From Enterocloster lavalensis (GTDB lineage Bacteria; Bacillota; Clostridia; Lachnospirales; Lachnospiraceae), in NCBI RefSeq assembly GCF_902364025.1, contig NZ_CABJCG010000016.1, positions 1-64,000 on the forward strand: a stretch of DNA of 64,000 bases, given 5' to 3'. The translations under genes were made by a program, and so were the position numbers. Position 1 is the first letter of the stretch. Every line of letters begins with the position of its first letter. Positions 42,572-52,077 of this stretch are shown in pieces. A model generated the notes under the pieces. It was not told the DNA's origin, did not search any database, and saw nothing but the letters and a program-made list of their open reading frames with translations.

Positions 42572-42735
42572 ATAGAGCGGCGGCGCGGGAATGTGGCGCG
42601 GGAAAGCGGTGCGGACGGGGAGGCGCGGCCCCACTCTCCCGGGATTCCGGTTGAATCCCAGGACGAATTACACTATAATGATACAATAAATGGAACATCA
42701 GAGCATTTACAGAAAATGTAAGGAGTGTCGGATTT

Positions 42736-45141
42736 ATGAAATCATTGGTTATAGCGGAAAAACCCTCCGTGGCCCGGGATATCGCCCGGGTGTTAAAGTG
42801 CGGCAGGCAGATAAACGGCGCCATCGAGGGCGGCGCCTACATCGTCACCTGGGGACTGGGACATCTGGTGGAGCTGGCGGACCCGGAGGCATACGATCCC
42901 AAATACAAAGAGTGGAGGATGGAGGACCTGCCCATGATGCCGGAGCCCTTCAAGCTGGAGGTGATCCGACAGACCACCAAACAGTATCAGGCCGTAAAGG
43001 CGCAGATTCATCGGAAGGACGTGGGGAAGATCATTATCGCCACGGACGCGGGGCGGGAGGGTGAGCTGGTGGCCCGGCTGATCTTAAAGAAGGCTGGCAG
43101 CCAGAAACCGCTGAAACGGCTGTGGATTTCGTCGGTCACCGACAAGGCCATCCGGGAGGGGTTCGCCAATCTAAAGGACGGCAGGGACTACGAAAATCTC
43201 TACGACGCAGCGATGTGCAGGGCGGAGGCGGACTGGTTGGTGGGCATCAACGCCACCCGGGCGCTGACCTGCAAGTATAATGCCCAGCTCTCCTGCGGCC
43301 GGGTGCAGACGCCGACCCTGGCCATGATCGCCAAGCGGGAGGAGGAAATCCGCAGGTTCGTCCCCCAGCCCTACTATGGAATCCAGGCAAAATGCGCCTC
43401 CCCCGCCCTGACGCTCACCTGGCAGGACGGGGAGACAAAGAGCTTCCGCTCCTTTGACCGGGCCCGCATGGAACGGATGCTGAAAGCGCTCCAGGGGACG
43501 GCGGCCGGTAACGGCGCGGCAGGAGGAAGCGGCGCGGCGGCCGGTAATGGCGCGGCAGGAGGAAGCGGCGCGGCGGCCGGTAACGGCGCGGCAGGAGGCG
43601 GCGGCACGGCGGCCGCTAATGGCGCGGCAGGAGGAGCCAGCGCGACAGGAGGAGCCAGCGCGGCAGGAGAAGCCAGCGCGACAGGAGGAACCGGCGCGGC
43701 GGGGAGAACCGGCGTGGTGGCGGAGATCAAGCGCACGCCGAAGAAAACCCAGGCTCCGCTTCTCTACGACCTGACGGAGCTGCAGCGGGACGCTAACAAG
43801 CGGTTCAACTATTCCGCCAAGGAGACGCTCAATATCATGCAGCGCCTGTACGAGAACCACAAGGTGCTGACCTATCCGCGGACGGATTCACGCTATCTGA
43901 GCGCGGACATTGTGCCCACCTTAAAAGAGCGGCTGAAAGCCTGCGGCGTTGGCCCCTACAAGCTGGCGGCAGGACGTCTTGTGGCCCGCCCGCTGCCGGA
44001 GAAGCTGTTTTTTGTGGATAACAGCAAGGTGTCGGACCACCACGCCATCATTCCCACGGAGCAGTTTGTGCAGCTGGATCACATGACCGTGGACGAACGG
44101 CGGATTTACGACCTGGTGGTGCGCCGGCTCCTGGCCGTGCTGTACCCGCCCTACGAGTACGAGCAGACGAATCTGACGGTGAAGGCAGGCGGGGAACGCT
44201 TCGTGGCCCACGGGAACATTGTGCGCAGCCAGGGCTGGAAGGCGGCTTACGAGGACGGATATGATGGGGACGAGGAGGAGGACCAGGAGGTGAAGGGCCA
44301 GCGGCTTCCGGATTTAAAGACCGGAGACGTGTTGAACCGGCTCACCTTTGTTTTGACCGAGGGAAAGACCAAGCCGCCCGCGCATTTTAACGAGGCCACG
44401 CTGCTGTCCGCAATGGAAAATCCGGCGGCCTACATGGAATCCGGGGATAAGGAGATGGCGCGGACCCTGGGTGAGACCGGCGGTCTGGGAACGGTGGCCA
44501 CCCGGGCGGACATCATTGAAAAGCTGTTTTCCAGTTTTCTGCTGGAGAAGCGGGGCAAGGACATTCTTCTGACCTCCAAGGCGAAACAGCTTTTGGAGCT
44601 GGTGCCGGAGGATTTAAAGAAGCCGGAGCTGACCGCGGACTGGGAGATGAAACTGTCGAAAATTTCCAAAGGCGCTCTGAAACGGGCGGTCTTTATGAGC
44701 GATATCCGCAGTTATTCCCGGGAGCTGATCGGCCAGATCAAGTCCGGCGGGGGCCAGTTCCGTCACGATAACCTGACCAACACCAAATGCCCGGTATGCG
44801 GAAAGAAAATGCTTCTGGTCAAAGGAAAAAACAGCGAGATGCTGGTCTGTCAGGACCGGGAGTGCGGCCATCGGGAAACCATTTCCCGGACCAGCAACGC
44901 CCGCTGCCCGGTGTGTCATAAGAAAATGGAGCTGAAGGGCAAAGGGGACGGACAGGTATTTGTCTGCAAATGCGGGTATAAGGAAAAGCTGAAGGCCTTC
45001 CAGGAACGCAGAAAAAAAGAGGGGGCGGGCGTCACCAAGCGGGACGTTGCAAAGTATCTGAACCAGCAGAGCAAGGAGACGGAGGAGCCGCTCAACGATG
45101 CGCTCGCCCGGATGCTGGCCGGGATCAAGCTGGACCAGTGA
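42736..45141 (+). CDS. topB: DNA topoisomerase III with Gly/Ala repeat insertion
   Basis: 801 residues. N-terminal TOPRIM domain (MKSLVIAEKPSVARDIARVL, DAGREGE), type IA core with catalytic Tyr in TYPRTDSRYL, and two C-terminal zinc-ribbon-like modules (CPVCGKKM...CQDREC, CPVCHKKM...CKCG). It relaxes and decatenates DNA. Residues about 256-327 are an in-frame Gly/Ala/Asn/Ser insertion of tandem repeats (43501-43716), just before KRTPKKTQAPLLYDLTELQ. AAGGAG precedes the ATG. The insertion is atypical for TopB, but the frame is intact. Confidence 0.93.
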   Translation: MKSLVIAEKPSVARDIARVLKCGRQINGAIEGGAYIVTWGLGHLVELADPEAYDPKYKEWRMEDLPMMPEPFKLEVIRQTTKQYQAVKAQIHRKDVGKIIIATDAGREGELVARLILKKAGSQKPLKRLWISSVTDKAIREGFANLKDGRDYENLYDAAMCRAEADWLVGINATRALTCKYNAQLSCGRVQTPTLAMIAKREEEIRRFVPQPYYGIQAKCASPALTLTWQDGETKSFRSFDRARMERMLKALQGTAAGNGAAGGSGAAAGNGAAGGSGAAAGNGAAGGGGTAAANGAAGGASATGGASAAGEASATGGTGAAGRTGVVAEIKRTPKKTQAPLLYDLTELQRDANKRFNYSAKETLNIMQRLYENHKVLTYPRTDSRYLSADIVPTLKERLKACGVGPYKLAAGRLVARPLPEKLFFVDNSKVSDHHAIIPTEQFVQLDHMTVDERRIYDLVVRRLLAVLYPPYEYEQTNLTVKAGGERFVAHGNIVRSQGWKAAYEDGYDGDEEEDQEVKGQRLPDLKTGDVLNRLTFVLTEGKTKPPAHFNEATLLSAMENPAAYMESGDKEMARTLGETGGLGTVATRADIIEKLFSSFLLEKRGKDILLTSKAKQLLELVPEDLKKPELTADWEMKLSKISKGALKRAVFMSDIRSYSRELIGQIKSGGGQFRHDNLTNTKCPVCGKKMLLVKGKNSEMLVCQDRECGHRETISRTSNARCPVCHKKMELKGKGDGQVFVCKCGYKEKLKAFQERRKKEGAGVTKRDVAKYLNQQSKETEEPLNDALARMLAGIKLDQ
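43501..43716 (+). repeat. Tandem repeats in topB (4 x 36 bp, 4 x 18 bp)
   Basis: 36-bp units begin at 43501, 43537, 43573 and 43609 (GCGGCCGGTAACGGCGCGGC...); 18-bp units begin at 43645, 43663, 43681 and 43699 (ACAGGAGGAGCCAGCGCG type). All periods are multiples of three. Confidence 0.93.
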
Positions 45142-45166
45142 CGGAGGGAGGCGGGAAACGCGGGTT

Positions 45167-45601
45167 TTACGCCCCCTTCCCTGCCTCCATCTCCAGCATA
45201 TTGCGGAAAAGCTTATCCCATTCCGGATAAGACCGCTTTAAGGATACGGGGCGGCCGTCCAGTGTGAGGAAGCAGTGGGCGCTCTCCGCCTGGGTGCGCA
45301 GTTCCCCGGAGGAGACGTCGCGCATCTCGTAGCCGATGGTCATGCGGATGCCGTTGTACTCCTTGATCCAGGCGTGGATGCGCACGGTGTCGCCGAAGCG
45401 GACCATGCTTTTGTACCTGCAGTTCACTTCCAGAACGGGGCTGCACACGCCGGCTTCCTCCATGGCCCGGTAACCGCAGCCCATCTGATCCATCAGGTCC
45501 ACCCGGGCCTCCTCCATCCAGCGGATGTAATTGGAATGGTGCACGCAGCCCATCTGGTCCGTCTCGTAGTATTTCGCGTTGTGTTCATAGTCCTTTAACA
45601 T
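45167..45601 (-). CDS. Acyl-CoA thioesterase, 4HBT/YbgC type
   Basis: 144-residue hotdog-fold thioesterase. Motif YYETDQMGCVHHSNYIRWMEEARVD carries the catalytic Asp of the 4-hydroxybenzoyl-CoA/YbgC group. Hydrolyses acyl-CoA; the substrate is unknown. ATG 45601 follows GGGAGG; the longer frame to 45652 has no site. Convergent with topB, no partner gene. Confidence 0.9.
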   Translation of the reverse strand: MLKDYEHNAKYYETDQMGCVHHSNYIRWMEEARVDLMDQMGCGYRAMEEAGVCSPVLEVNCRYKSMVRFGDTVRIHAWIKEYNGIRMTIGYEMRDVSSGELRTQAESAHCFLTLDGRPVSLKRSYPEWDKLFRNMLEMEAGKGA

Positions 45602-45742
45602 GGTGTTTCCTCCCGAACATGTCTGATAATGGCAAGTATAGCGCAAAGTCACCCGCCGCGCAAGTGCCGGTCCGCGCAGGCCGCCATCCGGCGGATGATA
45701 TTCTGAAGTGAATTGATTATTAAAAAGAAAATAATATAAGTA

Positions 45743-45771
45743 TTGACAGAAAATTTTTATTCAAGTAGTCT
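45743..45771 (+). promoter_or_regulatory. Candidate promoter of the C45 gene
   Basis: TTGACA (45743-45748), 17-base spacer, TAGTCT (45766-45771). Confidence 0.5.
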
Positions 45772-45823
45772 TGTATCAAGAGCTGGCGCCATCTCTCAAT
45801 ACAATATAAGGAGAGAACATTTT

Positions 45824-46822
45824 ATGAATCATTCAACATGGAAGGGCAGCCACTACGAGAGCGGACTGCGTTACGGAGCGACGCTTTACGAGCGGCGTAT
45901 CAACCTGATGGAGCACCTGACGGTGGACCAGGCGCGCCTGGACTATGCCCAGGCCGCAATCCCGATGTACCGGCGGCATTTTCCGGAAATACTGGACGAG
46001 ATCCGGGGAATTGCCGAGGGGCAGAGGACGGAGCAGGTTCAGATGGAAGGATTTCTTTTGTCCATGTACAGCTTTGCGGTGGGGAATCACTGTTCCTGCC
46101 TGGCGTATTCGGATGGGGAGACGGTGCTGTTCGGCCGCAACAGCGATTTTCTCACCGCGGTGGAGCCGTTTTGCGACAGCCCGCTGTACCGGCTGGAGGG
46201 GGCGTACGGATTTGTGGGGGCCACCACGGCCTGGTCGGAGATGGAGGACGGGGTCAATGAACACGGCCTGGCCGCCGGTCTGACCTTCATGTATCCCACT
46301 AAAATTGCGCCTGGGTTTAACGCCGGGATGCTGGTCCGGTATGTCCTGGAGCGGTGCCGGACCGTGGAGGAGGCCATTGAGGCGATCCGGGAGCTGCCCG
46401 TGGGTTCGGCTCAGGCCATCACGCTGGCGGACCGGAGCGGAGCAGTCGCGGTGGTGGAGTGCAACTGCGAGTCTCTGGAGGTGATCCGGCCGGGGGACGG
46501 GGGAGCGGTGTTTTCGGCCAACCATTTTGTCAGCCGGGCCCTGACGCCTTACCAGGCGCAGCTGGAGGACACGGTTCACTCCCATGAGCGGTACGAGACC
46601 ATGGAGAGGGCGTTTGCGCAGCGGAAAACGTGGACGGCCGGGCAGATTCAAAGTCTGCTTGCCGGGGAAATGGGCTTCATGTGCCAGTACGACCGCAGCC
46701 TGGGCATGGACACGGTGTGGTCCTCCGTTTACGACCTGAAAAACGGCCTGATTCTGAGGGCGGAGGGAAATCCCGCGCGCTGTCCATTTGCCCCGGACGG
46801 GCGGCTTTGGCCGGAGTTTTAG
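45824..46822 (+). CDS. C45-type autoproteolytic acyltransferase/hydrolase
   Basis: 332 residues of the Ntn-hydrolase group (C45 acyl-CoA:6-aminopenicillanate acyltransferase/linear amide hydrolase). The likely nucleophile is the Cys in NHCSCLAYSDGETVLFGRNSDFL, with downstream MNEHGLAAGLTF and VGSAQAITLADRSGAVAVVECN. Acts on an amide bond; substrate unknown. ATG at 45824 follows AAGGAGAGAACATTTT. A single-gene unit by spacing. Confidence 0.82.
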   Translation: MNHSTWKGSHYESGLRYGATLYERRINLMEHLTVDQARLDYAQAAIPMYRRHFPEILDEIRGIAEGQRTEQVQMEGFLLSMYSFAVGNHCSCLAYSDGETVLFGRNSDFLTAVEPFCDSPLYRLEGAYGFVGATTAWSEMEDGVNEHGLAAGLTFMYPTKIAPGFNAGMLVRYVLERCRTVEEAIEAIRELPVGSAQAITLADRSGAVAVVECNCESLEVIRPGDGGAVFSANHFVSRALTPYQAQLEDTVHSHERYETMERAFAQRKTWTAGQIQSLLAGEMGFMCQYDRSLGMDTVWSSVYDLKNGLILRAEGNPARCPFAPDGRLWPEF

Positions 46823-46887
46823 GCGCGGGCGCAAGTCTCTGAATAGGCATTGCCGGAACGCAATATACTAAACCGAGGTGATGCGAT

Positions 46888-47355
46888 ATGCAGAGGCATA
46901 AGAAGTTATACGGGCTGTCGGTACTGCTGGCGGTGGGCGTCGGCGGACTGTCCGGGTTTTTGAGCCGGAACGGGATGAAGGAGTACGCGTCCTTAAAGCG
47001 TCCTCCCCTGTCCCCGCCCGGCGCGGTATTTCCCGTGGTGTGGACCATTCTCTTTATCCTGATGGGGATCGGGGCGGCCATGGTCTGGCTGACGCGCAGG
47101 ACTGAGCGGGTGCGCGCGCTGGTGGTCTACGGAATCCAGCTGGCTGTGAATTTTTTCTGGAGCATCCTGTTTTTCCGGGAGGGAATGCGGCTTCTGGCGT
47201 TTTTCTGGCTGCTGCTCTTGCTGGGGCTGGTGGCGCTTATGATCCGGCTGTTTGATCGGGTGAGCCGGACCGCGGCCTGGCTGCAGCTCCCCTACTTTTT
47301 CTGGCTGTGCTTTGCGGCATACCTGAATCTGGGGGTGTGGTGGCTGAACCGGTAG
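46888..47355 (+). CDS. TspO/MBR-family membrane protein
   Basis: 155 residues with five membrane helices. TspO landmarks: LKRPPLSPPGAVFPVVWTILFILMG, NFFWSILFF and a C-terminal AYLNLGVWWLN. Binds porphyrins and lipids in other bacteria; here probably stress-linked. GAGGTGATGCGAT before the ATG. Confidence 0.92.
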   Translation: MQRHKKLYGLSVLLAVGVGGLSGFLSRNGMKEYASLKRPPLSPPGAVFPVVWTILFILMGIGAAMVWLTRRTERVRALVVYGIQLAVNFFWSILFFREGMRLLAFFWLLLLLGLVALMIRLFDRVSRTAAWLQLPYFFWLCFAAYLNLGVWWLNR

Positions 47356-47407
47356 ACGGGCACACAGAGCCGGGAGGACGGAAGAAACAGATAGACGAGG
47401 AGAACAA

Positions 47408-48364
47408 ATGATACTGAGCGCAAGCCGCAGAACAGATTTGCCAAATTATTACAGCGACTGGTTTTTGAACCGGGTGCGGGAGGGATTCCTGGATGTGAGG
47501 AATCCCTTTAACGCCCGGCAGATCAGCCGCATTTCGCTGTCCCCGGAGGTGGTGGACTGCATCGTGTTCTGGACCAAGAACCCGGCCCCCATGTTGGGGC
47601 GGTTAAGGGAGCTGGAGGGCTATGACTTTTATTTCCAGTTCACCCTCACAGGGTATGGGGCGGAGGTGGAGGCCGGTCTGCCGGACAAGCGGCAGGTGCT
47701 GATCCCAACGTTCAAACGCCTGGCGCGGGAGCTGGGCAGGGAGCGGGTGGTCTGGCGGTACGATCCCATTTTCATCAGCGGGCGCTATACGCCGGAATAC
47801 CATTTGAAAGCGTTCGGGGAAATCGCACGGTCGCTCTGCGGCTCTGCGGACCTGGTAGTGATCAGTTTCCTGGACCTGTACCAAAAGATACGGAGAAACA
47901 TGGAGCGTTTGCAGATGGAACCCATGGGGACGGAAGCGATGCTGGAACTGGCCGGAGCTATGGCGAAGATCGCTTATAACTGCGGCATGGCCATCGAGTC
48001 CTGCGCCGAGGCCGTGGACCTATCCCGAGCCGGGGTGGCCCACGGCAGCTGTATCGACCGGAAGCGCATCGAGCGGATCACCGGCTGCCGGATCCGCTGC
48101 CGTAAGGACGCAAACCAGCGGCCGGAATGCGGCTGTGTGGAGAGCGTGGACGCGGGCTCTTACAACACCTGCTTAAACGGCTGCGCGTACTGCTACGCCA
48201 CCTTTGACCGGGAGCGGATTCTGGAGCACCGGGCCGTTTTCGACCCGCATTCCACCATATTGGGAGCGCCGCCCGGACCGGAGGACACCGTGCGTCCCAG
48301 GGCGACGCAGTCGTTTAAGGTTCCGCAGATGAGCCTGTTCGACGAAAACGGCCCGGACCAATAG
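47408..48364 (+). CDS. DUF1848 protein with Cys cluster
   Basis: 318 residues of DUF1848: start MILSASRRTDLPNYYSDWFLNRV, then VFWTKNPAPML, VWRYDPI. The C-terminal part has CRIRCRKD...CGCVES...CLNGCAYCYA, a pattern like an iron-sulfur (possibly radical-SAM-like CxxxxxxCxxC) site. The family is uncharacterised. The next gene is 22 bases on and also ends in a Cys cluster. Confidence 0.85.
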   Translation: MILSASRRTDLPNYYSDWFLNRVREGFLDVRNPFNARQISRISLSPEVVDCIVFWTKNPAPMLGRLRELEGYDFYFQFTLTGYGAEVEAGLPDKRQVLIPTFKRLARELGRERVVWRYDPIFISGRYTPEYHLKAFGEIARSLCGSADLVVISFLDLYQKIRRNMERLQMEPMGTEAMLELAGAMAKIAYNCGMAIESCAEAVDLSRAGVAHGSCIDRKRIERITGCRIRCRKDANQRPECGCVESVDAGSYNTCLNGCAYCYATFDRERILEHRAVFDPHSTILGAPPGPEDTVRPRATQSFKVPQMSLFDENGPDQ

Positions 48365-48385
48365 AAAGGAAGGAGCAGTTTTGCC

Positions 48386-49051
48386 ATGCAGCTTGGAATC
48401 ACAATCCCGCTACAGAAATTTTTAAAGTGGAAGCCGCCGGTTTACGGGGAGCCGGAAAATCTGTTTTTCTGCTGGGACCTCCATGTGATCCGGTTTCACG
48501 GGGAGAACACGCTGATGGCGGTCAACGCCTCCAACGCATTTACGGTGATTCTCTGGAAAATGGAGTGGGCGGACTGGGAAAATCTGGAACAGCGGACCCT
48601 TGAGGCCATCCGCAAGGGGCTTTTGGCCGCGGGGTACGGCGGGGAGACGGCGGAGGCGTATTTCCGGGCAGCCGGGAGCGCCTCGTTTACCAAAACCCAC
48701 GGGCGGCGGCCGGTGGCGGCCCTGAACCGCATGACGGATTTCCTGCGCCAGGCGCCCATGAAGCTGGAGGAGGACCGGCAGTTCCAGTCCGCGCTCTGCC
48801 GTTTTGTGAATGGAAATCTTCTGAAAACAGCCGGGTTTGATTTGCCGGGCAGGCCGGAAGGGTTTTTAAACGAAGATATGGAAAAAAATGGAATCAAACC
48901 GGACTTTTGCGCCCAAAAGCCGTCGCCCGGCGCAGAAAAATGCCCCTGCCGCAGGAAATGCCCGCGGCGGGGGAACTGTGAGGAATGCCTGGCCTTTCAC
49001 CGGGATCAGAAGCCCGGGATACCGGCGGCCTGCCGGAAGAAAAAGCGGTAG
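48386..49051 (+). CDS. DUF6933-like protein with Cys-rich tail
   Basis: 221 residues. The first about 130 (NLFFCWDLHVIRFHGENTLMAVNASNAFTVIL) fit the DUF6933 pattern. The tail has CPCRRKCPRRGNCEECLAFH, a likely metal site, before an Arg/Lys-rich end. Probably cotranscribed with the DUF1848 gene. Function unknown. Confidence 0.7.
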   Translation: MQLGITIPLQKFLKWKPPVYGEPENLFFCWDLHVIRFHGENTLMAVNASNAFTVILWKMEWADWENLEQRTLEAIRKGLLAAGYGGETAEAYFRAAGSASFTKTHGRRPVAALNRMTDFLRQAPMKLEEDRQFQSALCRFVNGNLLKTAGFDLPGRPEGFLNEDMEKNGIKPDFCAQKPSPGAEKCPCRRKCPRRGNCEECLAFHRDQKPGIPAACRKKKR

Positions 49052-49104
49052 CGCGCGTTGGTAGCGCGTTTTTGGAAGCGGCTGAAATAGGCCGGGGCGG
49101 GTAT

Positions 49105-49620
49105 TTATTGGCAGTATTCACGGGCCATTTTTTCAAAAATCTGCACGTGGAGCTGTTCGTCCAGAATGATCCGCTCCAGCAGCGCCGTGATGTTGGGATC
49201 TTTTATGTAGGAGGCCTGGTACTGGTATTTTTTGATGGCGGCGTTCTCACCGGCGATCACGTTACGCATCATTTCCGGGAAATGGACGGGGTACTGGTTG
49301 TAGCCCGGAGTCCAGTAGGCCTTCTTGCAGCCGTGCTGGGTCCACATTCTGGGGTCCTCCCCCAGCATATAGGCCAGTTTCCCGAAGATTTCCAGGTGAT
49401 GCATCTCCACGATGCTGACTTTGTGGAAGGTTTGGGCGATGTCTGGGGTGTGGCCGGAGCGCAGGTTATTGTATACATAGAGGGAAATAGCGGACATTTC
49501 CGAGTTGGCTCCGCCCACGTTGTCCAGCATGGCCTTGGCGTAGGCCGGGTTCTTGCCGTCCACGGCAACTGGCGGATAAGGGAGATCCGAGGCGGTGGCA
49601 ATGATTTTTGGTTCGTCCAT
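49105..49620 (-). CDS. Ferritin-like diiron protein
   Basis: 171 residues, four-helix ferritin-like. Metal ligand candidates: Glu in GANSEMSAISLY, EMHHLEIFGK, AGENAAIKKYQ and LDEQLHVQIF. It resembles rubrerythrin/manganese-catalase-like proteins without a rubredoxin domain. Divergent from the MerR gene at 49710 with a 89-base gap, so it may be that regulator's target. Confidence 0.82.
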   Translation of the reverse strand: MDEPKIIATASDLPYPPVAVDGKNPAYAKAMLDNVGGANSEMSAISLYVYNNLRSGHTPDIAQTFHKVSIVEMHHLEIFGKLAYMLGEDPRMWTQHGCKKAYWTPGYNQYPVHFPEMMRNVIAGENAAIKKYQYQASYIKDPNITALLERIILDEQLHVQIFEKMAREYCQ

Positions 49621-49709
49621 GGAACACTCCTTGTATTGAGATTATACCTACAGCATATGTGGGCGGAAACGGGAATATGTGAGGGGCGGACGAAGGAGAG
49701 GTTTATTTT

Positions 49710-50528
49710 ATGAAGGAATTATTTACCATCGGTGAGATGGCGGAGCTGTTTCAGATCAACATCCGGACGCTGCGCTATTACGACGATATCGGACTGCTGT
49801 GCCCGGAGACCGTGAACCCGGAAACCGGGTACCGCTATTATTCCACCAAGCAATTCGAGCGGCTGAATACGATCAAATACCTGCGCACCCTGAACATGCC
49901 TCTGGAAAAGATGAAGCAGTTTTTCCAGAACCGGGACGCCAGGGTGATGGAGCAGATTTTGGAGGACCAGCTGCTTGCTACCAGGGACCAGCTTGCGCAG
50001 CTGCAAAATATGGAGCGGAAACTGACCCGCAGGCTGGAGCAGCTGCGCTACGCTCTGAACGCGCCGATGAAGGAGGTCCGGCTGGTCCGGCTGCCCAAAC
50101 GGCCGGTGGCGTTTTTGCGCCGCCAGATTGCCCAGGGCGAGAACCTGGAATATCCCATCCGGGAGTTGGAGCGGATGAATGATTTGAAACCGGTGATGTT
50201 TCTGGGAAAAGTGGGCGTCACGGTGGATCTTGAGGAGCTGCGCCGGGAACGCCCCACACGGTTCTCCGGCATTTTCGTCTTTTTGGAGGAGGAGGACAAT
50301 TACCAGGGCGGCGCGCAGCAGCTTTCGGAGGGGGATTACCTGACCGTCCTGTATTCCGGCACCCACCAGGAGTCCGCGCCGTATTACAGACGGCTGTTCG
50401 CTGCCATGGAGGAGCAGGGGCTGGTTCCGGCGGGCGATGCGGTGGAGATCACCTGGATCGACTCCGGCTTCACTCAGGACGTAAGTCAGTATGTGACGGA
50501 GCTGCAGCTGCCGGTGCGGGAAGGATGA
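49710..50528 (+). CDS. MerR-family regulator with GyrI-like effector domain
   Basis: 272 residues. MerR HTH at the start (FTIGEMAELFQINIRTLRYYDDIGLLCPETVNPETGYRYY), a coiled linker (DQLAQLQNMERKLTRRLEQL) and a C-terminal GyrI-like ligand domain, as in BmrR-type multidrug sensors. AAGGAGAGG before the ATG. Divergent from the ferritin-like gene. Confidence 0.9.
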   Translation: MKELFTIGEMAELFQINIRTLRYYDDIGLLCPETVNPETGYRYYSTKQFERLNTIKYLRTLNMPLEKMKQFFQNRDARVMEQILEDQLLATRDQLAQLQNMERKLTRRLEQLRYALNAPMKEVRLVRLPKRPVAFLRRQIAQGENLEYPIRELERMNDLKPVMFLGKVGVTVDLEELRRERPTRFSGIFVFLEEEDNYQGGAQQLSEGDYLTVLYSGTHQESAPYYRRLFAAMEEQGLVPAGDAVEITWIDSGFTQDVSQYVTELQLPVREG

Positions 50529-50606
50529 GATGGGGAGGAAACGGCAAGGGGAAAGACGAGAAAGTTCCCCTTGACTTTTTTTGTACATTATATAACAATA
50601 GTTACA

Positions 50607-50618
50607 TAACATATGTTA
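50607..50618. promoter_or_regulatory. 12-bp palindrome before the TetR gene
   Basis: TAACATATGTTA, perfect palindrome, within an AT-rich stretch with TTGACT (50571-50576). Likely autoregulatory TetR operator. Confidence 0.5.
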
Positions 50619-50651
50619 CTAAAAGCCGTTTTGATAGGAGAGGTCGAAGCC

Positions 50652-51251
50652 ATGCCGCCAAAAGCCAGAATAACGAGAGAAATGATTCTAAACACCGCCC
50701 TGGATATTACCAGGCAAACCGGGTTTGAGACGGTAAATGCCAGGAGCGTGGCCGGACGGCTGCAGTGTTCCACCCGGCCGATTTTTACCTGCTATGAAAA
50801 CATGGAGGAGCTGAAGCGCGAATTTCTGGCCTACGCATATGAGTTTTATCAACAGTATGTCGAGGATTTCCGTAAATCCGTTAAAGTCAGCCCCTGTTTC
50901 ATCCTTCCCCTCTCATACATCGGGTTTGCCCGGGAGGAGACGCAGCTGTTCAAGCTGCTGTTTATCAGCGACATGGATCTGAACATGGCAAATGCCAGGG
51001 ATTTCTACGAGGAAATCGACAATGAAAAGAGGGCGGAGGAGTTTGCCGGACTCATTGGGGTGGAGACGGAGCGGGCTAAGGTTATATTTTTGGACCTGTT
51101 TCTCTACGCTCACGGGATGGCGGTCTTAACTGCGACCAACAAGATGGCGCTGGAACAAAGCGATGCAAAAAAGCTGTTGGCGAATGTTGTGACAGCGTTT
51201 ATCAGACAGGAAAAGCCGGACTGGAACGCAGAAATTTTGTGTGTCCATTAA
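50652..51251 (+). CDS. TetR-family transcriptional regulator
   Basis: 199 residues. N-terminal TetR HTH (ITREMILNTALDITRQTGFETVNARSVAGRLQCSTRPIFTCYENMEELKREF) and a helical ligand domain. ATG at 50652 follows TAGGAGAGG; the frame open to 50613 runs through the operator. The methyltransferase gene starts 20 bases on, so they form an operon. Confidence 0.9.
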   Translation: MPPKARITREMILNTALDITRQTGFETVNARSVAGRLQCSTRPIFTCYENMEELKREFLAYAYEFYQQYVEDFRKSVKVSPCFILPLSYIGFAREETQLFKLLFISDMDLNMANARDFYEEIDNEKRAEEFAGLIGVETERAKVIFLDLFLYAHGMAVLTATNKMALEQSDAKKLLANVVTAFIRQEKPDWNAEILCVH

Positions 51252-51271
51252 CCGGTGTGGAGGGCCGCGAT

Positions 51272-52063
51272 ATGAAAACAGATCAGTATTTAATTGATTT
51301 TTACAACCAGTACGACGAGGACAGCCGCCTGGCGCCCAGGCACGGTTCGGTTGAGTTTCTCACCACCATGCGTTACATTGAGAAGTATATAAGGCCCGGA
51401 CACCGCGTACTGGAGGTGGGGGCAGGAACCGGCCGGTATTCTCACGCCCTGGCGGGCCGGGGGTATGCCGTGGACGCCGTGGAGCTGGTGGAGCACAATA
51501 TAGAGATTTTCCGGCAGAATACGCGGCCCGGCGAGCCGGTCACAATTACCCAGGGAAATGCCATGGATTTGTCCGCGTTCCCGGACGATGCGTACGACAT
51601 CGTGCTGCTGTTGGGGCCGCTGTACCACCTTTATAACGCGGAGGATAAGCGTCGGGCCCTGGGCGAGGCCATCCGTGTGACGAAGCCGGGGGGACTGGTG
51701 TTTGCGGCCTATGTCATTTCCGACGGCTGCCTTCTCGACGAGGGATTCAGGCGGGGGAATATCAGCGTGGCCGGGTATATTGAGACGGGGCTGATCGACC
51801 CCGTGACATTTGCCGCCAGGTCCCAGCCCAAGGATTTGTTTGAACTGGTCCGCAAGGAGGATGTGGATGAGCTGATGTCCGTATTTCCCGTGACTCGGCT
51901 GCATTACGTGGCTTCGGACGGCTGCGCCTTGCTCCTGCGGGAAGCGGTGGACGGTATGGACGGCGAGACGTTTGAGCTGTTTATGAACTACCATTTTGCC
52001 ACCTGTGAGCGCGCGGATTTGCTTGGGATCACCAGCCACGCGGTGGACATATTCCGAAAATAG
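51272..52063 (+). CDS. Class I SAM-dependent methyltransferase
   Basis: 263 residues. SAM motifs VLEVGAGTGRYSHALA, AVELVEHN, NAMDLSAFPDDAYDIVLLLGPLYHL. Small-molecule methyltransferase; substrate unknown. ATG at 51272 follows GGAGGG; an ATG-like start at 51239 inside the TetR gene is less likely. Terminator follows. Confidence 0.88.
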   Translation: MKTDQYLIDFYNQYDEDSRLAPRHGSVEFLTTMRYIEKYIRPGHRVLEVGAGTGRYSHALAGRGYAVDAVELVEHNIEIFRQNTRPGEPVTITQGNAMDLSAFPDDAYDIVLLLGPLYHLYNAEDKRRALGEAIRVTKPGGLVFAAYVISDGCLLDEGFRRGNISVAGYIETGLIDPVTFAARSQPKDLFELVRKEDVDELMSVFPVTRLHYVASDGCALLLREAVDGMDGETFELFMNYHFATCERADLLGITSHAVDIFRK

Positions 52064-52077
52064 ACAAAAAATGCTTG

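Noticed and set aside
42458..42721. 87-codon frame downstream of the HPr-like gene
   Set aside because: It reads through a terminator hairpin and has no ribosome site or recognisable sequence.
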